This document shows, piece after piece, positions 61,477-64,000 of a stretch of DNA of 64,000 nucleotides. The DNA is from Dasyornis broadbenti (taxonomy: Eukaryota; Chordata; Aves; Passeriformes; Dasyornithidae). A program made the translations under genes and the position numbers. Each line of letters starts with the position of its first letter. Position 1 is the first letter of the stretch. The stretch lies in NCBI GenBank assembly GCA_013397935.1, contig VZRN01005851.1, positions 2,882,836 to 2,946,835 on the forward strand, given 5' to 3'. Under the pieces are notes generated by a model, which saw nothing but the letters and a program-made list of their open reading frames with translations, did not search any database and was not told where the DNA came from.

Positions 61477-63630
61477 CATGGGCCAGCTTGGTGTAAGCCC
61501 CCATGTCCTGGATGCCAAGAGCATGGACATGGACTCCTACATTGCCAGCTGGCCTCCACACTGGAGCACAGCCTCACAGCCATGCTAAATTCAGCAGTAG
61601 AGATATTGTCTGGGAGTCAAATCTTCCCAAAGCGGAAAATCAATTGCGGAGCATGAACACTGGCTGGCTAACGTGACTCACAGTCCTTCCTGCAAGGACT
61701 TCCACTTCAGTGACAGCCTTGAAGTTTCATTCTTGCCCCGTTTTACACCATCCCCCCAACTTTCTTGATCCATACACAAAGACGTTTAAAACAGGATAAG
61801 CAGCTGATCTACAGATGTAGTGAGGCTGGAATCAGCTTTTTTTCTCCTTTTGATGAATACATAATGAGAGTGAGAGTTCCTTTCGTGCTTGCACTTTCTA
61901 AAGTAGACTTCGTACATATTCCTCTTAACAGTGGGAACAAGGATACATAAAACCATGACATTTCAAATGATACTAACAACATTTTATTTTTTATGAAGCA
62001 CAGTGTATTTATTCTACTCTAATCCTTCTTTATGTTAGCTCGTTTAGGGCAGAACTGATGAGTTTGTGCTATGTCTTCTCAATTTACTATTGCACAGCAG
62101 TCTATTAAGGGTAATTCAGCACCTCTTCCATTTTTCCAGATTATTCACATTATAGATAAGATTGTATTCTACCAGACTGCTGAAATCTATTATGCATTTA
62201 TGAAACTAAATTTTATTTTCACTAATGCTTTGTTAGGAGAAGGTGAATTTTAAACTCAGTGGAATACTTGATAATGAAATGAAGAAATGAAGTGGAAAGT
62301 AGGAAGAAAAACACAGATGTGGTATCTGCGCACCACTTCTCCAAGAAGAAAGGTACAAGATCAAGGTGCTTGCCCTGTAGAGGAAAAATGGAAACATGAG
62401 GTACTAACAGTGCACTTCCAAACAGAAATAGCTCATTTTACATAAACTTTTGGAATCTAAATTTCCCACTAAAAAAAAATCCCCAAATCCACGACAATGT
62501 ATATTAGTCAGACCTTTTAGTATAAACTTTCCATTGGAAAAAGATTGTTGTGTGGTTTGTTTGTTTTATTGTTGTTTTTTATTATCGTTAGTTATTATTA
62601 AATACCTTTACATGCACTGGGGGAAGGGAGAAAACATATACCAACTTTTTATTAATAGAACTTGAGGAATCCCTTACTGTCTCACCCTACAATTTTTTTA
62701 GAGGTCTAATACTGAGTATTTACATTGATGACACAATCCAAAGAAGACCAGAAACAATAGCCCACTACTTTTCAGATGCCCAGGAACATCTGGGAATGAT
62801 TAAGAAACGTGACAGATTATGGTCTCACTGCTTCTACGGTCTGAGTCTTCTAGAGGTTCGAGGCAGTGGCCTGTGTGCTGGAGGCAGGGCATCAAGACAG
62901 GACTGCAGCACACACCGGAGTGAAGGGATTGTGCCAGCTGTACATCATCGTGAGTGGCAGGCCTTTACATCAGCACTAAAGATCTGTAAGTCCTATTGAC
63001 ATTAATCAGGTTCTCCTCGTAAACCCAGCAGGGTGTGAGCTGCATTGAGCTATTTTCAGCTATTTGGATGGCCTGTTAGAAGTCCTCGCCAGCTCCTGAG
63101 TCCACTGCAGCTCACGGTTAGGCTGTATTGGTGGACTTTAGGAAAGTATACAGAGGTGCTTTTGAGTGTCTTGCATCTTGTAACACTTTGACTGTGCCTC
63201 AGACTTGATCTATTATCTAAACACTTTTATATGGAAAGCTTAAATGCTTTTCATTTGAAATTCTGCCTTTGTAATCTCCATGACCTGAATTCGCCCATGT
63301 GGTCTGGCAGTACACATATGACACCTTGACTCTAGTTCTTGTAGAGCTTTTCAGCTGCATCCTCTGGCTGTTTTGTCCATGCATTCATATTTCCTGTTTT
63401 GCTGACCTGCGAGATTTCTATTTCACTTTTCTCCAGGCTAGTAAATCATTCTTAAAAGAAAAGAAACATTGAAAGATAAGCTTATTCGTTCTTTATTTCT
63501 CCCAGCCAAGGCTCCAAAGGACCTTAGAAGCTGCTTTCAGTGGATTTTTGGCGTTCAAGACGTTTTTTAGACTATCGGTAGAACAGGACAGCCCTTTTTG
63601 CCTCGCAGACTAACAGGGTTTTATTTAGCG
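61477..63630. other. Intergenic DNA upstream of the terminal CpG-rich block
   Basis: AT-rich, with short unrecognised open frames only. No element or RNA gene was identified. Confidence 0.55.
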
Positions 63631-63639
63631 GTAACTTTC

Positions 63640-64000
63640 AGAGGAGGCTCTCTCCCCTCATCAAGTTCGCTCTGGGGCACAGGGGCACTCGCTCCCCTGA
63701 GGCAGCCCGGCGGGGGCTGAGCCCCGACACCCGCCGCATCCCCTGCCGCACCTCGGCCCCGGCACACCTTCCCTCCCTCGGCGCGGCGCTCCCTTCTCCA
63801 GCTGGAGGAGCTGCACCCCTCGGGCGACGCCGGGAGCCGCCGAGCCAGGGCCGCCCCCAGCTCTCGCCCTCGCCCCGCTGTCCCCCTCATGCAAATATTC
63901 CCCGGCAGCAGGAAGTAACCGCGCTGTGAACCAACCGCGGCCCGGGCGAGGCTGCAGCTCCGGCCGCCCCCTCCCCGGCCGGCGGGGCAGCAGCGCCGCG
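63640..64000 (+). promoter_or_regulatory. CpG-rich promoter-like block, probably the start of LYN
   Basis: Composition becomes strongly GC- and CpG-rich from about 63,640 and continues to the window edge. A perfect octamer ATGCAAAT (63,889-63,896) is followed 14 bp later by an ETS-type CAGGAAGT (63,909-63,916); no TATA box is evident. In vertebrates the next + strand gene after TGS1 is LYN, a Src-family kinase of B and myeloid cells, with a noncoding first exon. Octamer plus ETS sites are typical of B-cell/myeloid promoters. The assignment is inferred from gene order and motifs; no LYN coding sequence is visible. Confidence 0.55.

Overview
The window reads as nuclear DNA from a bird. Evidence: three chicken-repeat-1 (CR1) LINE fragments (about 8,262-8,524, 12,543-12,735 and 13,668-13,832), a 685-bp long terminal repeat (LTR) of a type I recognise from avian genomes (60,792-61,476), and one vertebrate multi-exon gene with AT-rich introns and CpG-rich promoter DNA. 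No bacterial operons, tRNA genes, rRNA or CRISPR structure were seen.

The only complete gene I can support is TGS1 (trimethylguanosine synthase 1), on the + strand, coding from 13,105 to 34,972 in 13 exons. The exons join with consistent phases into one 883-residue frame; human TGS1 has 853 residues. Two of its introns are non-canonical. Intron 5 is GC-AG. Intron 11 is an AT-AC intron with a textbook U12 donor and a branch site 11 nt from the acceptor. Reading-frame continuity fixes both junctions. Exon 11, which carries the catalytic S-P-P-W-G-G motif, is far more GC-rich at third codon positions than its neighbours.

Layout: 1-12,540 is AT-rich intergenic DNA with two CR1 fragments and a miniature LTR-like relic. 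12,925-13,530 is a CpG-rich promoter region with TGS1 exon 1, flanked on both sides by CR1 sequence. 13,203-34,855 holds TGS1 introns and exons. A poly(A) signal lies at 35,112. 35,140-52,640 is intergenic with no recognisable gene. 52,650-54,430 is an odd composite: a pyrimidine-only minisatellite broken by a 60-N gap, then a short CpG-rich block, then about 1 kb of degenerate T-rich repeats built around TTTTTAGGGC. 54,440-63,600 is intergenic with a solo LTR. From about 63,640 to the end there is a CpG-rich block with an octamer and an ETS-type site. By conserved vertebrate gene order (TMEM68-TGS1-LYN) it is probably the promoter/first noncoding exon of LYN; no LYN coding sequence is inside the window. 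TMEM68, head-to-head with TGS1 in mammals, was not found upstream.

Functionally, TGS1 makes the 2,2,7-trimethylguanosine cap of spliceosomal snRNAs and some snoRNAs and telomerase RNA. A U12-type intron in its own pre-mRNA means that making the enzyme depends on the minor spliceosome, most of whose snRNAs carry the cap TGS1 makes. That loop is the most interesting biology I can support here. I did not find a convincing wholly new multi-gene system.
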